From NCBI GenBank assembly GCA_964502525.1, contig CAZCXH010000205.1, forward strand, positions 1-7,528: a DNA stretch of 7,528 nt, written 5' to 3'. The notes beneath the pieces are model-generated. The model was not told the DNA's origin. It saw nothing but the letters and a program-made list of their open reading frames with translations, and ran no database searches. The stretch's first letter is position 1. The number at the start of each line of letters is the position of its first letter. A program made the position numbers and the translations under genes. Positions 4,717 through 7,528 of the stretch are shown in pieces. The stretch comes from DATLYB01 sp964502525 (GTDB taxonomy: Bacteria > Bacteroidota > Bacteroidia > Chitinophagales > CAIOSU01).

Positions 4717-6153
4717 TCAGGTTTTTGAAGGTGCCGATGATTTGACTTTAGATTTGACAACTTTCCGAAAGTTGTCAAATCTCTCGCCTCCCACCAGCCT
4801 CCCCTCAAACGCCCTCTTCAAAATGCTCTGCTTGAGCGCCTCCGCTTGTTGCAGGCTGTGGTTGATGGATTCTTCCAGCTTGTCGGCTACCGACAGCCGT
4901 GATTCGATTTCCTGAACGACCTGCTTTTGTTCGTCAACTGGGCAAATTGGAATTGGAATCTCTCTACATGTTGATACTTTGATGTTGTACTGTCCGGCTG
5001 TGGCTTTTGAAGTGCCTTCCAGCCAATGTATCGTTCTAGGATTTTGTAAAAAGTAAGAAATGTACCTTGAGATAATTCCCTTATTGGGTCTGAAAAGAAC
5101 GATAGCTTGATTGATATTCCATTCAGGATATTCGTCCGAAACGATTGATACCTTACCAAGTGGTGGACCGACAATGTTTGTCAGCACATCACCTGGATAA
5201 CAGATTGACCGAGCCAAATCTTTCTTATGGATGGATTTCGGAATGAAGGTTGGATTCTTTTCATAATTCAATGTACCGTCAAAGTTGAGGTTGTAAACCT
5301 TGATAAAGGGTACTTCACCGCTACCCTGTGTTAGAAACTGACTTTTAGGAGTGTAACCATTGTTGATGGTTTCTATAACCTCAGAGGTTTTCTTCCATTC
5401 CCATCCCTCCGGCAAATCACGGTCATCATTAAAATCAGCGGCAGGGAGATTTGACAACTTTTTAAAAGTTGTCAAATCTGCTCCGGCACCCCGCGTCAGT
5501 TTCCCTTCAAACGCCCACTTCAACACCGCCTGCCGGTAGGTTTTCAGTTGCCCCTTTGCCTGCCGCAGGCTCGCCACGCCATCCTCCACCTCGCTGAACA
5601 GCTCTTCTATCTTCTCCACGATGCGCTGCTGGACGGGAAGGGGAGGGAGGGGGAAATCTAAGTTGGCAAAACTCTTCAGCGATATTTCCTTGAATGTTGT
5701 CCCACTGGCAACTTTCTCTGCATTATGCTTTGACGCTTTTAAAAAATAATATAGGTACTCACTTGAAACGTCTTCGCTTGGAATTACACTTTTGAATCCT
5801 TGGTTAGTGCAAATTTCATAGCCAGCAATAACTACATATCCTATTGGCGCCCGTGAAGAAAAGAGGACTGAGCCTTTTGGCATTAAACGAGCTGATGAAT
5901 TTTTCAACCCGCTTTTTGAAATTGATTTTCTTCCTTTTGAAATGAATTTTTCGGTATAACCGGATAAATCAGCAGGCGTTATCCATGAGATTTTTCCGTT
6001 CCAATATTCAGGGACTTTTGTTGATGGTGTTCCCCCCGAAATTATTTCACCCACTTCACCCAGCTTCACCGCTTTCCAGCCTTTTGGCAATCCGTTCGTG
6101 TCGTTCATCTTTATTTCATCCACTTTGGTTTGATTTGACTTTTGAATTGCCAT
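4717..6153 (-). CDS. hsdS: Type I restriction-modification system specificity subunit (HsdS)
   Basis: This 478-residue protein is the DNA-recognition subunit of the type I complex. It has the standard two-half design. TRD1 spans about 20-170 (GLPKGWKAVKLGEV start) and its helical spacer 170-219 (PLPPLPVQQRIVEKIEELF to AFEGKL). TRD2 spans about 245-405 (DLPEGWEW start), followed by a second helical spacer 405-453 (ending AFEGRL). Each TRD reads half of a bipartite site; the site cannot be deduced here. Just after each AFEG(K/R)L, the same 33-bp palindrome is inserted in frame, giving ADLTTFKKLSNL (225-236) and RFDNFRKVVKS (458-468) from two different frames. The first ATG is used; a second in-frame ATG at residue 16 (6106-6108), closer to the conserved start, is possible. 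No Shine-Dalgarno sequence is seen, only an A-rich leader. The family call is secure. Confidence 0.96.
   Translation of the reverse strand: MAIQKSNQTKVDEIKMNDTNGLPKGWKAVKLGEVGEIISGGTPSTKVPEYWNGKISWITPADLSGYTEKFISKGRKSISKSGLKNSSARLMPKGSVLFSSRAPIGYVVIAGYEICTNQGFKSVIPSEDVSSEYLYYFLKASKHNAEKVASGTTFKEISLKSFANLDFPLPPLPVQQRIVEKIEELFSEVEDGVASLRQAKGQLKTYRQAVLKWAFEGKLTRGAGADLTTFKKLSNLPAADFNDDRDLPEGWEWKKTSEVIETINNGYTPKSQFLTQGSGEVPFIKVYNLNFDGTLNYEKNPTFIPKSIHKKDLARSICYPGDVLTNIVGPPLGKVSIVSDEYPEWNINQAIVLFRPNKGIISRYISYFLQNPRTIHWLEGTSKATAGQYNIKVSTCREIPIPICPVDEQKQVVQEIESRLSVADKLEESINHSLQQAEALKQSILKRAFEGRLVGGERFDNFRKVVKSKVKSSAPSKT
4750..4782. repeat. Interspersed palindromic repeat, copy B (inside hsdS, C-terminal end)
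   Basis: The 15-bp arms AGATTTGACAACTTT and complement surround CCG, identical to the core of copy A. On the coding strand it is read as AGA TTT GAC..., giving RFDNFRKVVKS near the C-terminus of HsdS, right after AFEGRLVGGE. A partial echo, GATTTGACTTT, lies directly beside it on the plus strand (about 4740-4750). Confidence 0.92.
5447..5479. repeat. Interspersed palindromic repeat, copy C (inside hsdS, between spacer 1 and TRD2)
   Basis: The 16-bp arms AGATTTGACAACTTTT and complement surround a single T. The outer 15 bp match copies A and B; only the three central bases differ (TTA instead of CCG). Because it is symmetrical, orientation has no meaning. On the coding strand it is read as GAT TTG ACA..., one base out of register from copy B, giving DLTTFKKLSNL immediately before TRD2. 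Confidence 0.92.
5635..5653 (+). other. Potential G-quadruplex motif inside hsdS
   Basis: The plus strand (template for hsdS) has four G-runs, GGG, GGGG, GGG and GGGGG, separated by spacers of 2, 1 and 1 nt. It encodes the proline-rich PLPPLP at the TRD1/spacer junction (residues 168-173). The short loops fit a stable quadruplex. The proline-rich protein motif alone may explain the G-richness. Confidence 0.5.
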
Positions 6154-6168
6154 TTGATTTTTTTCAAC

Positions 6169-6213
6169 TTAAATTCGCCTTTGAGTCTGCCTCTGCATGA
6201 ACTCCGACTTCAT
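6169..6213 (-). other. Short orphan reading frame between the DUF3800 gene and hsdS (possible gene remnant)
   Basis: ATG at 6211-6213 opens a 14-codon frame, MKSEFMQRQTQRRI, ending in TAA at 6169-6171. The same frame is open upstream without a start (TETDYSVND) back to a stop inside the end of the DUF3800 gene. The residue composition looks protein-like and could be the 3' tail of a lost gene or a tiny leader peptide. I do not recognise it. It may be chance. Confidence 0.2.
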
Positions 6214-6219
6214 GTCGTT

Positions 6220-6235
6220 GACCGAGTAATCGGTC
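6220..6235. other. Small hairpin right after the DUF3800 stop codon
   Basis: The arms GACCGA and TCGGTC pair over 6 bp around GTAA, directly next to the stop codon at 6236-6238. No U-run follows on the minus strand, so it is at most a weak stability or attenuation element between the DUF3800 gene and hsdS. Confidence 0.35.
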
Positions 6236-7051
6236 TCAGTGCAGTGGCGGGCTTAATTTTTTTGCGGCAGTCAGCGGGTTTTTAGGGTTGTAGTAATTTT
6301 TCCACTCTTTGAAATTTTCCGTGTCATAGAGGTCAATCACCAGCGACACCAGCTCTCTCACGAAATCATAATAACGGGTTTCACCTCTTTCAAACACGCG
6401 CTGCACCGACCAGCAAAAATAATCAGCCACATTCAGCAACGGTTCCGCAAGATGATTGCCGATGTTAAACACAATTTGCGTTTGTACCGCCTTGCCTTTG
6501 CTGTTTTCCTCAAAGCGTTTTTCCGCCTTCACCCGTGCCGCTTCCAGCACCGCATTTTTTGTTGATTTGCCCCGTTGCGCCACGTTCAGCACCAGCTTTT
6601 CACCGGCAGCCATTTTGTTTTTCAGCAGGTGCGAAAGCAGGTCGGCATAAAACTCGGTTTCATTGCCGTTATGCTTCTTTTCGTAGAGCGCAGGAATCTT
6701 TCTGCCCACCACCGCCTCAAAACTGCAATCGAGCTTTTTAATGAATTCAAAAAATGTTTTCCTGACTTCCGCAGGGTCGTCAGTGGCATGAAAATAAAAT
6801 CCACCCTTTGCAATTTTCTTTTGAATGCTGGGAACCGATTTGTAGTAATCATCGGCTGACACCTGCCGCTGCAATTCGACAATCTTTCTGCGCACGTCAT
6901 CCAGCGGCTCGCGGAATTTTACCATCCCAAGAATAAAACAAAGCGATACGCCCTGCTCGCCAACAATGGGAATTTTTCCTTTGCCGTAAAAGGTGGTGTC
7001 GCCTGCTTCATCCAGAAAACGATGATTGGTTTTTAATGTCGCTTTTTTCAT
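6236..7051 (-). CDS. DUF3800 domain-containing protein
   Basis: This 271-residue protein begins with the family signature FLDEAGD (12-18). FHATDD (87-92), ETEFYADLL (131-139) and NVADYFCWSVQRVFERGE (207-224) follow at expected places. DUF3800 proteins are thought to have an RNase H-like fold with acidic active-site residues (here D14, E15 and D210 are candidates), but their substrates are not established. They recur in defence loci. There is no signal peptide or membrane segment. The ATG overlaps the hsdR stop as ATGA (4 nt), so it is almost certainly translated together with HsdR. This tight link suggests the protein works with the restriction enzyme, though that is inference. The length is normal for the family. 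Confidence 0.88.
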   Translation of the reverse strand: MKKATLKTNHRFLDEAGDTTFYGKGKIPIVGEQGVSLCFILGMVKFREPLDDVRRKIVELQRQVSADDYYKSVPSIQKKIAKGGFYFHATDDPAEVRKTFFEFIKKLDCSFEAVVGRKIPALYEKKHNGNETEFYADLLSHLLKNKMAAGEKLVLNVAQRGKSTKNAVLEAARVKAEKRFEENSKGKAVQTQIVFNIGNHLAEPLLNVADYFCWSVQRVFERGETRYYDFVRELVSLVIDLYDTENFKEWKNYYNPKNPLTAAKKLSPPLH

Positions 7052-7528
7052 GCCGCCAACGTCTCGTTTAATTCTTCAATTAACCCATCCACCTCGTCAC
7101 CAAACAACTGCCACACCTTGCCCAGCCCGCCACGCTCGGCAAATGGGGTGTTGTCGAGGTCGTCTTTGTCGAGATGCACCGATGTGGCGATGTGGTCCTT
7201 TATCATCCTCAGCCAATCCATCTGTTCATCGGTGAACTGTCTGTTACCCGCGTTCTTCTTAAACACCCACTCCTTGAAGTTTTGGTTGATGGTTTCCTGG
7301 TACGGTCGCAGTTCCTTGTCGGCTCCCATCTCGTAGCGCATCAGGGCGATGATATCCGTCAGCATCTTCTTCGCTGATACTCCTTTCACCTTGTCCTGCT
7401 CTAACTGCATGTAAGCGTTCCATATCCGCTCGGTGGTGAGCAGGTAGGGAGGCTTTTGCAGGGCTTCGTTCAGTTCCTTTATCATCGTGAAGGTAAGTTC
7501 CCTGCGCTTATAGGGTTGGCTGTAAAAG
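7048..7528 (-). CDS. hsdR: Type I restriction endonuclease subunit R (HsdR), C-terminal part
   Basis: The frame is open from the right edge (first residues FYSQPYKRRELTFTMIKELNEAL) to the stop at 7048-7050, giving 159 residues of the C-terminal end. HsdR is the ATP-driven DNA translocase and nuclease of the complex; its nuclease and helicase domains lie outside the window. What remains matches the EcoEI/EcoKI-like C-terminal domain that docks HsdR on the methylase core. Family-typical segments are LLTTERIWNAY, RPYQETINQNFKEWV, FTDEQMDWLRMIKDHIATS and TPFAERGGLGKVWQLFG. The internal ATG at 7483-7485 is not the start, because the family match continues upstream of it. The stop overlaps the DUF3800 start. 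Restriction activity cannot be judged from this fragment. Confidence 0.95.
   Translation of the reverse strand, partial: FYSQPYKRRELTFTMIKELNEALQKPPYLLTTERIWNAYMQLEQDKVKGVSAKKMLTDIIALMRYEMGADKELRPYQETINQNFKEWVFKKNAGNRQFTDEQMDWLRMIKDHIATSVHLDKDDLDNTPFAERGGLGKVWQLFGDEVDGLIEELNETLAA

Noticed and set aside
3832..5479. The palindromes as a CRISPR array
   Set aside because: Only three copies, spaced roughly 700-900 nt apart, with two inside a gene; no regular spacers.
6131..6147. GATTTGACTTTTGAA near the hsdS start as another copy of the palindrome
   Set aside because: It matches only the first eight bases of an arm and a few others with a gap, and lacks the second arm.

Overview
The window carries most of a type I restriction-modification (R-M) locus from what looks like a member of the Bacteroidota. 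The lineage is inferred from several things. An upstream element, TACATTTG, fits the Bacteroidota -7 promoter consensus TAnnTTTG. Ribosome-binding sites are absent or A-rich. The locus holds a GxxExxY protein, a DUF4143-type ATPase and a PemK/MazF toxin of a subtype I associate with that phylum. The tRNA gene does not encode CCA. I cannot name a genus.

Every supported gene lies on the minus strand, so transcription runs from right to left. In transcription order: the 3' end of hsdR (cut by the right edge); a DUF3800 protein overlapping hsdR by 4 nt; an 82-nt gap with a small hairpin and a short orphan reading frame; hsdS; a two-gene toxin-antitoxin module (membrane-anchored antitoxin, then a PemK/MazF-like toxin); a 191-nt gap with palindromic repeats, a probable operator and a promoter; an AAA+/DUF4143 ATPase; a GxxExxY protein; hsdM, joined to the GxxExxY gene by a TGATG overlap; about 180 nt with nothing recognisable; and tRNA-Leu(UAA). 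Positions 1-67 hold nothing I can support.

HsdM, HsdS and HsdR form the modification and restriction complex: S reads the DNA site, M methylates adenine, and R translocates and cuts unmodified DNA. Unusually, hsdS and hsdM are separated by four accessory genes. hsdM appears to sit in its own transcription unit behind the ATPase promoter, apart from hsdR and hsdS.

The most striking structure is a 33-bp near-perfect palindrome present three times. Two copies are inside hsdS, in frame, at matching positions just after the two 'AFEG(K/R)L' helix ends, so they bracket the second target-recognition domain. The third lies downstream of the toxin gene. The two coding copies are read in different frames. 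This could be a mobile palindrome that tolerates coding sequence, and it could act as a recombination site for exchanging recognition domains.
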